NCBI RefSeq assembly: GCF_046630445.1
Contig: NC_092335.1
Location: forward strand, 1,176,001-1,240,000
Direction of reading: 5' to 3'
From: Rutidosis leptorrhynchoides
Taxonomy: Eukaryota; Streptophyta; Magnoliopsida; Asterales; Asteraceae
Length of the DNA stretch: 64,000 nucleotides
Below, one piece after another: positions 44,687 to 57,853 of this stretch (within the stretch, counting starts at the first letter, position 1; every line of letters begins with the position of its first letter). A program made the position numbers and the translations under genes. The notes beneath the pieces are model-generated. The model worked only from the letters and a program-made list of their open reading frames with translations. It was not told the DNA's origin and did no database searches.

Positions 44687-46534
44687 TTGTTCGTGTCCTT
44701 ACGAACTGATTATATAATACCAATCATAGCTAACCATCATTTATTACACATAAACGAAGTGAATTCACATCACTTTCCTTTATACCACTACAGTGTTCAC
44801 TAGTCTCTAACATAACTTTTACTGCGCTAATCATGATTTCTCTTCTTTTAAACGGTTTCTCTTAAATCAACATCTCAATCAATAACCATATTTTAAGAGC
44901 TATTTCTATCAAATGCATTTTCTTATGAAGATACAAGAAAGATGTCATAAAAATACGTCAAGTTCCTTGGTATTGCCTTACTTCTTTCAATTTACAACAA
45001 TATGACTTTTGTTCAACGACTCTACATAACTTAATTTTCTTCTTATTTGTGGAAGCGTACATTTATCTCACTCTATTTCTTCCCAATTACTTGCATAAAA
45101 TTTATTTACACCCGTGTGGTATATCCTCCTTGAATCTGTTCTATCAAAACAGAAACGTTAAAGTGACTTCCCGTCTACTCTTACTCGTTTTCAATTAATT
45201 ACAACTAATCATATTCAATTATGGAATCACCGTTTTCTTTTTAGCTTCATCATGTAACTTTCGTGACAATGTAAACATTCTTATTTATTAAGGAAAATCT
45301 TGCTAGCTATCTTCATTTACCTAAAATTAAACGTGCAAGCATAGAATAAGGGCACCCATCATGGCATTTTGGCGTGTTAACTCACGCGTTTATTTTAAGG
45401 ATAATATTCATTCTTCTCTGGCATAATCTATTACATTTCTAAGTCCATTCTACCTTAAGGCCATACTTCCTTTTTATCTCAGTATTCCCTTTAGTTAAAA
45501 GTCTATCTATATACATCGTCTGGTGATCAGTTCTTTCATCTCATAATTACCGTTAATCATGCTAAACTTTCTTAACACTTGTAATCCCACAACACTTGTG
45601 TGATCATATTCATCATAAATACAACCCTCGGGTTTTCTTAAATCAAAATATACATATAATCAACATCATGTATAGTATAAAATTTACTTATCTTGTCGTC
45701 GCGTTGAGTGTTCCAAACGTACGGATTCACATTCACTTAGTCGTTGCAGGTTCATGTCTTTGCGCTTTAATGACCATTATCTATACTTCTCAATCTTATC
45801 ATCATTCATATGAATAATTAACATAACTTACAAGAAATCAAACCTTGCTTAATGTGTGCACGACATGAATTTGGTAGTCCTTTATTACATGTCCTTCCAC
45901 ACTTAAATTAAAGCTCTTTCAAACATTGATACTCTGATCGATAGAGTCCGTTTAGTTGTCTCCATCAATTATGCATTTCATAGTTCCTGCACCTTATGAT
46001 CCTTACACATTACATATTCTTTGATATAAAACTTAGATTTCATCATTTACATAAATATCATTTAACGACCACATTAACATTTATATCTTTGAAACTCTGA
46101 ATTTTCGTATAACCATAAAGAATCCCTCGCTCGGTGCCATTCAGAGACTTATGTCTACCTTTCACAATTTTAACTTTTATCAAGCATACAACTTTAACTC
46201 ATTTAACGTTTCTTATCGACTCGTTCTTAAACACCATTCAACTAAGTCAAAACTTGTTTAGCACATTATCGTTATATCGTTATTAGTCATCATCACTTAA
46301 GGGTACATTCATTATACTTTTGACAACTACTTACATGACAGTTTCTATTCATTTTTTTTTCTTAGCCTCACGCTAAGTCTTACACCTATTCATGTGTTTG
46401 TTCATCCTAAACTTTCAACTTACATCATCCTATATAGAATTCGTGGTCACAAAAACCCAAGAGCACTCTTAGCATTAGCATAATCATAACCAAAAACATA
46501 ACCTGTCAACCCGCAAGTTTCTTTCTTGTATCGG
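44687..46534 (-). other. F1 interior, non-coding or very decayed
   Basis: Pyrimidine-rich on the plus strand, with no ORF that looks real. The last ~100 bp (from about 46430) recur at 63210-63305, which shows the sequence is repeated. It is interrupted at 46534 by element D and resumes at 57171. Confidence 0.5.
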
Positions 46535-47451
46535 TGTCATAACCCGACCTTAACCATAAGGACGAATACAATAACATATGATTTCATCGCGAGGTATTAA
46601 CCTCTATATGCGACATTTTTCAAAAACTGCATTCGTTTTTACAATACAAACCATAGCTTTTATTACAAATACAAGGTTTAAACAACTTAATAATGATTAT
46701 CGTTTAGCGATAATCTTAGACTTACAAACTTTACATGTGATAATAACAATACGACCTCCAACATATTTTACATTACAAATCCTCCGATATGCAGTTTTAT
46801 TTTTGACACAAATATGCATACTCAAGATCTTGCTTAAATTCAACATGTTGCAGCGGAAGCTTTTAGTTATCACCTGAGAATAAACATGCTTAAAACGTCA
46901 ACATAAAGTTGGTGAGATATAGGTTTAATGCCGGCAGCGTTATAAATATAGACCACAAGATTTCATATATAAACGTTTTAATAAAAATATTCTAAGTTGT
47001 TGAGCACTTGATAACCATACTTAACATTTAATCAACGTCGCATATTCCCTTTATTATGAAATCTTACTACACCGTACCAAGTGTAGTTACCAAAACGAAG
47101 TACTGTGCAACCGTTGAATACTGGTCGTCCAGTCCGGTTAGGGTTGTCAGGCCCGATAGATCTATCAACAGGATTCGCGTTTACAATACCTCATGTAAAT
47201 AATAGTTACCAAGTTACAGGGAAGTATGCCAGTGGTACAACTCAACGTAGAATATATATTTTTAATCACTTGTGTCCATAACGTAAATCATAAAATGCAT
47301 GTATTCTCATCCCAAAATATTTAGAGTTTAAAAGTGGGACTATATACTCACCTTTTCCTTGAAGGTATTTAACTCGACTTGGTCTCCGATAGATATCACG
47401 AACCTAACCATATATATAATATATCAACATATTTTCTGTTCAAGTAATCGT

Positions 47452-47546
<95 letters not shown>

Positions 47547-49153
47547 TTATAATACTTTTAATATTTTCTTAGTCCGTAGTTAGCAGTCTGTTGTTAATGG
47601 TCCACAATTAGTTGCTCAATAAAATAAATAAAGACCCCATCGTATTCGTATTGATCAGAATTAATCTCGACCCATGGTACCATGTTGTCAAATGACGTGT
47701 TGTGTATATAAAGTACCGTGTTGTCAGATGACGTGTTGCGTACAATCATGAGGTCTTATGATTAATTTTCTCGTGTTGTTTACAGGTGGTCCTGGAATAT
47801 ATAAAATTAAATCATAAGTAAATATATATTAAATATTATGTTAATTAGCCAAGATATGATTAATCCGATTTTGTCATAATATGATATATTACAGGTTTTG
47901 AAGTGTTTTAAAAATCAAATTAGAAGGATCTATTTAGTTTGCGAACAGGTTTGAAATCATTCAAACTATGTTCTTGTTGTTAAAAATTTTATAACACAAA
48001 ATAAGATAGCTATATAAATATGAATTGAATAAGATTATGAATAAGGTTACTACCTCAAGTTACTTGGATAAAGCTACTGGAAAAGATAGAAAATAATCTT
48101 GATCAAACTTTCTTATGATGATTATAGGTTGTTCATGAAGCTAGTTCTTCATGAGTATTTGCTGAGATTGTGAAGAACACTTAGAGTTCCTAAGAGTGTG
48201 TTTTTGGTTAGAGAAAGATGGTTGTAAGAATGAAATAAAAAACCAAGGTGATGGTGATACTTATAGGACAGTCTGGTTATTGAGGGAACAAGGACAAATT
48301 ATTGTGTTGAATTTTTGAGTAATAATGTATGCTAGCTTACAAATAAGATTCCCTCTTATCTAGGGCAGATCTAAAGCTGATAAGGATATTGATTTGATGT
48401 GTATTTACCAATAGTAAATACGTATGGATGATGAGTATGATACGGTAAAAGAAGCTCAAAATCGGGCTTTTATTTTGGGTCCAACCGGGCCAAAAATAAA
48501 ATTTTAAGACATTTTTAATAAAGCAATGTTAGCCCAAAAAAAAATTTCCAAGCTGACCTGGCAGCTCGACCCCCAGCCAGGGGCTCTGCCCCTTGGACCC
48601 CGACAGGGGTTCCCAATCCTTGGACCCCGCTTATCGGGGGCGCTGCCCCTGAACCCCCGTCATAATCAAGATAAGTTCAAACAAGTGTGCACTCCACATT
48701 TCCCCAAACTTGTTCGATATTTATCAAGATTATTTTGGTTACAAATTAATCCCATTACACTTAAATCATATTGGTGACATAAATCACAACACATTATAGA
48801 TTGTAAGTATATATGTCAAAGAACGTTACATATAGTTATCGTTTTGAAAACTTAAGTTAGTGGTCTCAAAGTATACTTATAACTCATTGTTGTTAGCTCA
48901 CAATGAAATGTTAAAGCATCCTTAAATCATGTTAAATATGTATTGATATGTACATATACATAATCGTATAATTATCGTGTGTTATATAGTTCGTGATATC
49001 ATCGGTCAAATTGGACGGTCAAACGTTGTGTAAAACTCTTTTCAAAAATATAAGTCTCAACAGTTTGAATTGCTTATCATGTTGGTAAGGTTTAATTTGT
49101 GTAAATATTAATCTCATAAGTATAGAACGATCGGAAAATTCTGGGTCGTTACA
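46535..49153 (-). repeat. Element D 3' LTR
   Basis: Includes GAGGT-ATTA-ACCTC (near 46592), the GATAGATCTATC palindrome (near 47156), (TA)n 47453-47545, a GC-rich hairpin segment (48560-48660) and two TTGACC boxes near 49004 and 49017. Confidence 0.92.
48560..48662. repeat. GC-rich hairpin segment in LTR D
   Basis: Contains AGGGGCTCTGCCCCTT and GGGGCGCTGCCCC, each able to fold back. The other LTR (56604-56682) lacks 27 bp lying between two CTTGGACCCCG copies here, consistent with slippage or recombination between them. Confidence 0.8.
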
Positions 49154-49168
49154 GTACCTACCCGTTAA
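49154..49168 (-). promoter_or_regulatory. 3' polypurine tract of element D
   Basis: TTAACGGGTAGGTAC on minus, directly against the LTR. Confidence 0.75.
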
Positions 49169-49200
49169 ATAAATTTCGTCCCGAAATTTTAAAATTGTAC

Positions 49201-52200
49201 CTATTTTTCGTTCTCGGGAAACAAATGTGGGTACTTTTGTTTCATCTGATCCTCTCGTTCCCAAGTAAACTCGGGACCCCTTCGAGCATTCCAACGAACC
49301 TTAATGATTGGTATGTTGCTCTGCTTGAGTTGTTTAACTTCACGGTCCATGATTTCGACTGGTTCTTCTATGAATTGTAGTTTCTCGTCGACTTGGATTT
49401 CTTCAAGAGGAATGGTGAGGTCTTCCTTTGCAAGACACTTCTTAAGGTTTGAAACGTGAAATGTATTATGTACTCCGGCGAGTTGTTGTGGTAATTCGAG
49501 TCGATAAGCTACCAATCCAATGCGTTCGATGATCTTGAACGGGCCTACATACCTTGCGTTCAGTTTACCTCTTTTTCCAAAACGTATTACACCTTTCCAA
49601 GGTGACACCTTTAACATAACCATGTCACCGATCTGAAACTCTAATGGTTTCCTTCGGACATCGGCGTAGCTCTTTTGGCGACTACGGGCTGTTTTCAATC
49701 TCTCTTTGATTTGTACTATCTTCTCAGTCGTTTCGTGTATGATCTCGGGACCAGTTAAATGTCGATCCCCTACTTCATTCCAATAGATAGGGGATCTACA
49801 CTTCCTTCCATACAGTGCTTCGAATGGTGCAGCTTTAATGCTCGCATGATAACTGTTATTATACGAGAATTCTGCTAATGGTAGATATTTATCCCATCCG
49901 TTTCCAAAATCGATCACACACGCCCTGAGCATGTCTTCAAGAGTCTGAATTGTTCTTTCACTCTGCCCGTCAGTTTGTGGATGATATACGGTGCTCATAT
50001 CCAAACGAGTTCCCAGGGCCTCCTGTAGTGATTGCCAAAACTTTGATGTAAATCTACTATCACGATCGGATATAATGGAAATAGGTATTCCATGCCTTGA
50101 AACAATTTCCTTTATGTATAATCGTAATAGTTTCTCCATTCTATCCGTTTCCTTTATAAGCAAGAAATGTGCAGATTTGGTGAGACGATCAACTATTACC
50201 CAAATGGTGTCATAACCCCAGGCAGTCTTAGGTAACTTTGTGATGAAATCCATGGTAATACCGTCCCATTTCCATTCTGGGATTTCTGGTTGTTGAAGTA
50301 ACCCTGACGGCTTCTGGTGTTCTGCTTTGATTTTGGAACAAGTTAAATATTCTCCAACATATGTTGCAACGTCTGTCTTCAAATTAGGCCACCAATAATG
50401 CGTCTTAAGATCTTGATACATCTTTCCAACTCCAGGATGTATCGAGTATCTTGTCTTATGTGCCTCATTCAATATCAACTTCCTTAATCTACCCAACTTT
50501 GGTACCCAAATACGGTTTGCAAAATATCGAATTCCGTCTTCCCGTATAACGAGTTGTTTCCCATACGTCTTCATTATTTCATTTCCTATGTTTTCTTTAG
50601 TAAGAGCTTCTCGTTGAGCCTCTTTGATTTGTGAGTTGAGATTCATGCGAATTTTTATGTTCATTGCTCGTACTCGAATTGGTTCCCGTTCCTTTCTGCT
50701 TAGAGCGTCGGCCACTACATTTGCTTTCCCAGGATGATAGCGAATCTCACAATCATAGTCGTTTATCAGCTCGACCCACCTACGTTGTCTCATGTTCAGC
50801 TGTTTCTGATCGAAGATATGTTGAAGGCTTTTATGATCGGTAAGCACAGTGCATTTAACCCCATATAAGTAGTGTCTCCATATCTTCAATGCAAACTCTA
50901 CCGCTCCCAATTCTAAATCATGCGTCGTATAATTCCACTCATGAATCTTCAATTGTCGGGATGCGTATGCTATAACTTTCTTCCGTTGCATAAGGACGCA
51001 ACCAAAACCTTGTCGCGAAGCGTCACAATATATCTCAAAATCATCGTTCCCTTCAGGTAACGATAAAATAGGTGCTGTAGTCAACTTCTTCTTCAGTAAT
51101 TGAAATGCACTCTCCTGCTCAGAAGTCCATTCGTACTTCTTCCCTTTTTGTGTTAACGCTGTTAATGGTTTAGCTATTCGAGAAAAATCTTGAATAAACC
51201 TTCTATAATAACCAGCTAAACCCAAAAATTGGCGTATCTGCGTTGGTGTCTTAGGAGTCTCCCATTTTTCAATGGCCTCAATTTTAGCTGGGTCAACCTG
51301 AATTCCTTTGCTACTAACAACATGGCCAAGAAATTGCACTTCTTTCAACCAAAACGCACACTTAGAAAATTTGGCGTATAATTGTTCTTTTCTTAACAAT
51401 TCTAATACCAATCTTAAATGCTGCTCATGCTCTTGCTCACTCTTGGAATAGATAAGAATATCGTCAATGAAAACGATAACAAACTTATCTAAATACGGAC
51501 TACAAACTCGATTCATGAGGTCCATGAATACAGCTGGCGCATTCGTTAACCCAAACGGCATGACCAAAAATTCATAATGACCGTAGCGTGTCCGAAAAGC
51601 AGTTTTCGGAATATCTTCTTCTTTGACGCGTTGTTGATGATAGCCCGACCTTAGGTCAATTTTTGAGTAAACACATGATCCTTGCAATTGATCAAATAAT
51701 TCATCAATTCTCAGTAGTGGATACCGATTCTTGATAGTTAACTTATTTAATTCACGATAATCTATACACATTCGGAAAGATCCGTCTTTATTCTTGACGA
51801 ATAAAATCGGAGCTCCCCACGGTGAAGTGCTCGGTCGAATGAAACCACGGTCCGGTAATTCTTGTAACTGGCTTTGTAACTCTTTCATCTCAGATGGTGC
51901 AAGTCTATATGGAGCACGAGCCACTGGTGCAGCTCCCGGTACTAGATCTATTTGAAATTCTACAGATCTAAATGGAGGTAATCCTGGTAACTCTTCCGGA
52001 AATACTTCAGGAAAATCTCTTGCCACAGGCACGTCGTTGATGCTCTTCACTTTTTCCTTCGTTTCGACTTTATTAACATATGCTAAGATAGCATAGCACC
52101 CTTTCTTCAAGCACTTTTGAGCTTTCAAATAACTAATGAGTTTTAGCTTTGAGTTACCCTTCTCTCCATAAATCATTACTGGCGTTTTATCCTTACGAGG

Positions 52201-52965
52201 AATGCGAATTGCCTTCTTGGAGCACACAACTTCAGCTCCTATTTTGGACATCCAGTCCATGCCGACTATTACATCAAAACTTCCTAATTCTACGGGTATC
52301 AAATCAATCTTAAATGTTTCTCCGGCTAAATTTATTTTACAATCACGGCAAATTTTATCGGCTTTAATTAGTTTACCATTAGCTAACTCAATCATGTACT
52401 TAGCATCTAGAGGTAATGATGAACAATTCAATTTAGCGTAAAAGTCTCTACTCACGTAACTTCTATCGGCACCAGTATCAAATATAATAGATGCGGATAA
52501 GTTATTAATGGTAAACGTACCCGTAACAAGCTCCGGGTCTTCACACGCCTCTCTAGCATTAATAACAAATGCTCTTCCACGTGCAGATCCATTATTCTTC
52601 TCTGGATTCGGACACTGGCTCTTATAATGACCCTGTTTCCCACACCCATAACACGTAACAGTGGCCAAGGCAGTTCTATTTGCATTGGTGGCAGGAGTCT
52701 TAGTACCGTTTATATTTGTAGCAGGAACCCTACAATCTTCAGCAAGATGACCTTTTCGATTACAATTGTTGCACACCACATTACAATAACCAGAGTGATG
52801 TTTGTGGCATCTGTTACATAAAGGATTTCGTCCTTTGTAACCTGAGTTTGAACCGCTACCCGCACCTTGCGTGGTTTCTTGTTTCTTGTTGGATTGTTGA
52901 TGATTACCTTCCCACTTTCTTTTGTTTCCCGATGTCTTGACATCGGTGTTCTTATCCAGAATAAT
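49201..52965 (-). CDS. pol: Element D pol: knuckles-PR-RT-RNaseH-IN-chromodomain-like
   Basis: One open frame of over 1,190 codons in phase with gag. In order: zinc knuckles [14 protein letters not shown] and [14 protein letters not shown], protease [16 protein letters not shown] with [10 protein letters not shown], RNase H ([23 protein letters not shown]), and integrase with an HHCC finger and DDE core ([22 protein letters not shown]). The tail ([11 protein letters not shown], then [15 protein letters not shown]) resembles a chromodomain and places it near Tekay/Del. One finger Cys is Tyr (GEYLTCSK), whereas A and B keep Cys, so integrase may be impaired. Replicates and inserts the element. 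No ATG of its own is needed because the frame continues from gag. Confidence 0.9.
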   Translation of the reverse strand: MILDKNTDVKTSGNKRKWEGNHQQSNKKQETTQGAGSGSNSGYKGRNPLCNRCHKHHSGYCNVVCNNCNRKGHLAEDCRVPATNINGTKTPATNANRTALATVTCYGCGKQGHYKSQCPNPEKNNGSARGRAFVINAREACEDPELVTGTFTINNLSASIIFDTGADRSYVSRDFYAKLNCSSLPLDAKYMIELANGKLIKADKICRDCKINLAGETFKIDLIPVELGSFDVIVGMDWMSKIGAEVVCSKKAIRIPRKDKTPVMIYGEKGNSKLKLISYLKAQKCLKKGCYAILAYVNKVETKEKVKSINDVPVARDFPEVFPEELPGLPPFRSVEFQIDLVPGAAPVARAPYRLAPSEMKELQSQLQELPDRGFIRPSTSPWGAPILFVKNKDGSFRMCIDYRELNKLTIKNRYPLLRIDELFDQLQGSCVYSKIDLRSGYHQQRVKEEDIPKTAFRTRYGHYEFLVMPFGLTNAPAVFMDLMNRVCSPYLDKFVIVFIDDILIYSKSEQEHEQHLRLVLELLRKEQLYAKFSKCAFWLKEVQFLGHVVSSKGIQVDPAKIEAIEKWETPKTPTQIRQFLGLAGYYRRFIQDFSRIAKPLTALTQKGKKYEWTSEQESAFQLLKKKLTTAPILSLPEGNDDFEIYCDASRQGFGCVLMQRKKVIAYASRQLKIHEWNYTTHDLELGAVEFALKIWRHYLYGVKCTVLTDHKSLQHIFDQKQLNMRQRRWVELINDYDCEIRYHPGKANVVADALSRKEREPIRVRAMNIKIRMNLNSQIKEAQREALTKENIGNEIMKTYGKQLVIREDGIRYFANRIWVPKLGRLRKLILNEAHKTRYSIHPGVGKMYQDLKTHYWWPNLKTDVATYVGEYLTCSKIKAEHQKPSGLLQQPEIPEWKWDGITMDFITKLPKTAWGYDTIWVIVDRLTKSAHFLLIKETDRMEKLLRLYIKEIVSRHGIPISIISDRDSRFTSKFWQSLQEALGTRLDMSTVYHPQTDGQSERTIQTLEDMLRACVIDFGNGWDKYLPLAEFSYNNSYHASIKAAPFEALYGRKCRSPIYWNEVGDRHLTGPEIIHETTEKIVQIKERLKTARSRQKSYADVRRKPLEFQIGDMVMLKVSPWKGVIRFGKRGKLNARYVGPFKIIERIGLVAYRLELPQQLAGVHNTFHVSNLKKCLAKEDLTIPLEEIQVDEKLQFIEEPVEIMDREVKQLKQSNIPIIKVRWNARRGPEFTWEREDQMKQKYPHLFPENEK

Positions 52966-53607
52966 CTAGTCCATCAATTCGTTCGCCATGGTGATAGCTT
53001 CATGAATAGTCTTGGGTTTGGATGCTGTAACATTTGCCTTGACCTTTTTAGGCAAACCGTCTTTGTACAGTTCAATCTTCCGTTCTTCGGTTGGTACCAA
53101 TTCGGGACATAGCAAAGCTAATTCCATGAATCGCTGATTGTAGTTGATGAGTTCAGTACCAACAGCTTTCAGGCTTCGTAATTCAGCTTCCAACTTCCTA
53201 ACCTCGTTCCTTCGACAATATTCGTTGATTAGCATTGTTTTGAATTCTTCCCAAGGAGTATCATAAGCTACATCTCCTCCTACCGCCTTCACATAGTTTT
53301 TCCACCACGTGAGTGCACTATCTTGTAGGGTGCACGATGCATACTTGGTCATGTCCTTCTCAATACAACCACTGATTTTAAACACAGACTCAATCTTTTC
53401 GATCCACCGGGTTAAACCGACCGGTCCTTCTGTTCCACTGAATGATGAGGGCTTGCAACCTTGAAAAGTTTTGTAAGTGCACCCCACACGAGGATTTGGG
53501 TTAACTGCAGCACCTCTTGCAGCCTCGACCCATAACATTCTGTCGTTCACTCACTGATTGATGAGTTCCTGGATTTCTTGTTCCGTCATTCGGTTCAATC
53601 GCGCCAT
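52966..53607 (-). pseudogene. gag: Element D gag with two in-frame stops
   Basis: Start ATG at 53607 (MARLNRMTEQEIQEL). TGA at 53551-53553 and TAG at 52966-52968 interrupt an otherwise open frame. The capsid-like domain is present (LTRWIEKIESVFKISGC, LTWWKNYVKAVGGD). The Asn-rich linker of A/B is absent. The downstream pol frame is fully open. Confidence 0.85.
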
Positions 53608-53762
53608 AATCTTCAATAAGAATGAAAAAATAATTATTCACATGGAATATTATAGATGTAGTATGTATTTACAGTACATCGTAGCTTATTAATAATATGA
53701 ACCAGTTATTATTATAAAAGCCTTTTCTTCTTATTAGCGTTTTATAATTATATCTAGGGTAG

Positions 53763-53776
53763 TACCTACCCGTTAA
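53763..53776 (-). promoter_or_regulatory. Internal polypurine-tract-like motif, element D
   Basis: TTAACGGGTAGGTA on minus about 155 bp upstream of gag, flanked so as to form GGGTAG-TAC-CTACCC. It is the fourth independent family context with this motif in this place. Confidence 0.5.
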
Positions 53777-53988
53777 AGTTCATACTTAATAGCTTAGTAC
53801 GAAAATCAATTACTACCACCCAAATAATACTTAACCATGGAAAATTATTGCATTTCACACTTCACTATTTTACATATGCTTATCTTACATCAAACATTAA
53901 GCAAACCACACTAGTAATATTATACAAAACATTATATGATCCCATGGTTTAAAACAACAGCGCATCATTTAACCCAAAGTGTTTGTGT

Positions 53989-54387
53989 TCAAAGAAATCG
54001 CTTAAAGGTTATCCTGGTTGTCTCCCTGCATTTTGGCTGAGGAACCGAAGAACTGGATGTCGGGATAGAACTAATAGGAATAGCGGGAATAGGTGTGGAA
54101 GTATCTGGTCTAGTTGGTGCCACAACATCCTCTCTAGACTCGGGATTTAGATTTTCCATTTCAGTAGCCTTTCGTTTCTTTCCTCGTTCGAACTTGTCTT
54201 TCGTAATTTCCTGTATTTCTTCCTCCTCAGGATCACTTTCTGGTTCCTCTTCAATTGATTCATCCGGAACTTGTGAGTCTTCCCCAAAGGTGTCATTTTC
54301 ATCATCGGATAGATTAATGACTGGAATACCATCTGAAGAGTCTGGTTCGGAGTCGCTGAATGTGATAATAAGTTCTAAGCCAGACAT
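53989..54387 (-). CDS. Acidic 5' ORF of element D
   Basis: 132 aa, ATG at 54387. Acidic N-terminal half (FSDSEPDSSDGIP, EDSQVPDESIEEEPE), basic NLS-like patch (RGKKRKATE), then a Pro/Ser/Thr-rich tail with ETTRITFKRF. DSQVP-EE and the TTRI-type end align with the A/B acidic ORFs, and LELIITFSDSEPDSSD resembles the start of the C/E ORF. No domain is recognised; it lies first after the PBS. Confidence 0.68.
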   Translation of the reverse strand: MSGLELIITFSDSEPDSSDGIPVINLSDDENDTFGEDSQVPDESIEEEPESDPEEEEIQEITKDKFERGKKRKATEMENLNPESREDVVAPTRPDTSTPIPAIPISSIPTSSSSVPQPKCRETTRITFKRFL

Positions 54388-54578
54388 CTATCACATAACA
54401 ACTAGCACGTTAATACCACATAATATTTACATATTAATTTTTAACCAACAAGGATAAGCAATAGTTTTCGAAATCAAACACGGTCAAAGTCCAGACTCAC
54501 TAATGCATCCTAACAAACTCGATAAGACACACTAATGCGAATTCTCTGGTTCTCTAAGACCAACGCTCTGATACCACA
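54388..54578 (-). other. Element D 5' leader and primer binding site
   Basis: PBS 54565-54576 perfect over 12 bases for initiator tRNA-Met. Duplicated CACTAATGC block near 54500 and 54529. Confidence 0.78.
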
Positions 54579-55495
54579 TGTCATAACCCGACCTTAACCA
54601 TAAGGACGAATATAATAACATATGATTTCATCGCGAGGTATTAACCTCTATATGCGACATTTTTCAAAAACTGCATTCGTTTTTACAATACAAACCATAG
54701 CTTTTATTACAAATACAAGGTTTAAACAACTTAATAATGATTATCGTTTAGCGATAATCTTAGACTTACAAACTTTACATGTGATAATAACAATACGACC
54801 TCCAACATATTTTACATTACAAATCCTCCGATATGCAGTTTTATTTTTGACACAAATATGCATACTCAAGATCTTGCTTAAATTCAACATGTTGCAGCGG
54901 AAGCTTTTAGTTATCACCTGAGAATAAACATGCTTAAAACGTCAACATATAGTTGGTGAGATATAGGTTTAATGCCGGCAGCGTTATAAATATAGACCAC
55001 AAGATTTCATATATAAACGTTTTAATAAAAATATTCTAAGTTGTTGAGCACTTGATAACCATACTTAACATTTAATCAACGTCGCATATTCCCTTTATTA
55101 TGAAATCTTACTACACCGTACCAAGTGTAGTTACCGAAATGAAGTACTGTGCAACCGTTGAATACTGGTCGTCCAGTCCGGTTGGGGTTGTCAGGCCCGA
55201 TAGATCTATCAACAGGATTCGCGTTTACAATACCTCATGTAAATAATAGTTACCAAGTTACAGGGAAGTATGCCAGTTGTACAACTCAACGTAGAATATA
55301 TATTTTTAATCACTTGTGTCCATAACGTAAATCATAAAATGCATGTATTCTCATCCCGAAATATTTAGAGTTTAAAAGAGGGACTATATACTCACCTTTT
55401 CCTTGAAGGTATTTAACTCGACTTGGTCTCCGATAGATATCACGAACCTAACCATATATATAATATATCAACATATTTTCTGTTCAAGTAATCGT

Positions 55496-55590
<95 letters not shown>

Positions 55591-57170
55591 TTATAATACT
55601 TTTAATATTTTCTTAGTCTGTAGTTAGCAGTCTGTTGTTAATGGTCCACAATTAGTTGCTCAATAAAATAAATAAAGACCCCATCATATTCGTATTGATC
55701 AGAATTAATCTCGACCCATGGTACCATGTTGTCAAATGACGTGTTGCGTACATAAAGTACCGTGTTGTCAGATGACGTGTTGCGTACAATCATGAGGTCT
55801 TATGATTAATTTTCTCGTGTTGTTTACGGGTGGTCCTGGAATATATAAAATTAAATCATAAGTAAATATATATTAAATATTATGTTAATTAGCCAAGATA
55901 TGATTAATCCGATTTTTTCATAATATGATATATTACAGGTTTTGAAGTGTTTTAAAAATCAAATTAGAAGGATCTATTTAGTTTGCGAACAGGTTTGAAA
56001 TCATTCAAACTATGTTCTTGTTGTTAAAAATTTTATAACACAAAATAAGATAGCTATATAAATATGAATTGAATAAGATTATGAATAAGGTTACTACCTC
56101 AAGTTACTTGGATAAAGCTACTGGAAAAGATAGAAAATAATCTTGATCAAACTTTCTTATGATGATTATAGGTTGTTCATGAAGCTAGTTCTTCATGAGT
56201 ATTTGCTGAGATTGTGAAGAACACTTAGAGTTCCTAAGAGTGTGTTTTTGGTTAGAGAAAGATGGTTGTAAGAATGAAATAAAAAACCAAGGTGATGGTG
56301 ATACTTATAGGACAGTCTGGTTGTTGAGGGAACAAGGACAAATTATTGTGTTGAATTTTTTAGTAATAATGTATGCTAGCTTACAAATAAGATTCCCTCT
56401 TATCTAGGGCAGATCTAAAGCTGATAAGGATATTGATTTGATGTGTATTTACCAATAGTAAATACGTATGGATGATGAGTATGATACGGTAAAAGAAGCT
56501 CAAAATCGGGCTTTTATTTTGGGTCAAACCGGGCCAAAAATAAAATTTTAAGACATTTTTAAAAAAGCAATGTTAGCCCAAAAAAAAATTTCCAAGCTGA
56601 CCTGGCAGCTCGACCCCCAGCCAGGGGCTCTGCCCCTTGGACCCCGCTTATCGGGGGCGCTGCCCCCGAACCCCCGTCATAATCAAGATAAGTTCAAACA
56701 AGTGTGCACTCCACACTTCCCCAAACTTGTTCGATATTTATCAAGATTATTTTGGTTACAAATTAATCCCATTACACTTAAATCATATTGGTGACATAAA
56801 TCACAACACATTATAGATTGTAAGTATATATGTCAAAGAACGTTACATATAGTTATCGTTTTGAAAACTTAAGTTAGTGGTCTCAAAGTATACTTATAAC
56901 TCATTGTTGTTAGCTCACAATGAAATGTTAAACCATCCTTAAATCATGTTAAATATGTATAGATATGTACATATACATAATCGTATAATTATCGTGTGTT
57001 ATATAGTTCGTGATATCATCGGTCAAATTGGACGGTCAAACGTTGTGTAAAACTCTTTTCAAAAATATAAGTCTCAACAATTTGAATTGCTTATCATGTT
57101 GGTAAGGTTTAATTTGTGTAAATATTAATCTCATAAGTATAGAACGATCGGAAAATTCTGGGTCGTTACA
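54579..57170 (-). repeat. Element D 5' LTR
   Basis: Near-identical partner of 46535-49153; (TA)n at 55497-55589, GC-rich segment at 56604-56682, TTGACC pair near 57021 and 57034. Confidence 0.92.
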
Positions 57171-57853
57171 ATCGAATCCTGTCATACCACACCATAGACG
57201 CAACTTACTAGGGATGACCTAGGATTGTGCTTAAGCTAAACATATATACCCATAGACATAAGGTCTAAACTCATAAAAATTAACATGGATGTCGAGTCTA
57301 AGCTCGTCACATTAACATAGACATAAGTCTAAGCTTTTCACCTAGTGATCTTGATCGTCACCCTCTTGCACGGGTGCAATCCGGGAGCATTAAGTCACTC
57401 ATGACATCATAATTCGTGTTCATGATAAAATTATGAACATTCTTTCATACATAATCATAACCTTTCGACTCGTAAGTTTCCTTCTAAAATCTGATTCAAT
57501 CATATCATCCATAGACATATGGCCTACTCTTATCACAATTTACATGAACATAAGTCTAAGCTCATCATCATTAATATGGACGTAAGTCCATGCTCACTAA
57601 CATTACCATGGACGCAAGTCCAAGCTCATTAACTTTACCATGGACGCAAGTCCAAGCTCATTAACTTTACCATGGACGCAAGTCCAAGCTCATTAAATTT
57701 ACCATGGACACAAGTCCAAGCTCATTAACTTTGCCATGGATCCAAGCTTATCATTATCGACATGGACACAAGTTCAAGCTCATCATCATTGACATGGACA
57801 CAAGTCCAAGCTAATCATCATTGATATGGACACAAGTCCAAGCTAATCATCAT
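57171..57853. repeat. F1 sequence resumed: array of short hairpins
   Basis: Joins to 46534 across D. From 57253 to about 57850 it is built of roughly 34-bp units. Most contain a 5-bp inverted repeat around a 3-5 base loop followed by AAGCT, e.g. TAGAC-ATAA-GTCTA (57318) and TGGAC-GTAA-GTCCA (57577). A unit-free gap (57340-57500) holds CACCCTCTTGCAC and CAATCCGGGAGC. Confidence 0.8.

Larger units (their letters stand above)
46535..57170 (-). mobile_element. Element D: complete Tekay-like chromovirus
   Basis: LTRs at 46535-49153 and 54579-57170 (TGTCATAACCC...GGGTCGTTACA), PPT at 49154-49168, gag-pol, acidic ORF and PBS at 54565-54576. Flanks are ATCGG (46530-46534) and ATCGA (57171-57175), a 5-bp duplication with one later change. 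The empty site survives near 63305. It has no F-box ORF. The two LTRs are very similar apart from a 27-bp indel in a GC-rich segment. Confidence 0.92.

Noticed and set aside
48526..48777. Pro/Gly-rich 83-aa ORF in LTR D
   Set aside because: Translation of the GC-rich hairpin segment, altered by the 27-bp indel in the other LTR.
57253..57850. Regular ~34-bp repeat resembling a CRISPR array
   Set aside because: Eukaryotic retrotransposon context, no unique spacers, variable units, no cas genes.
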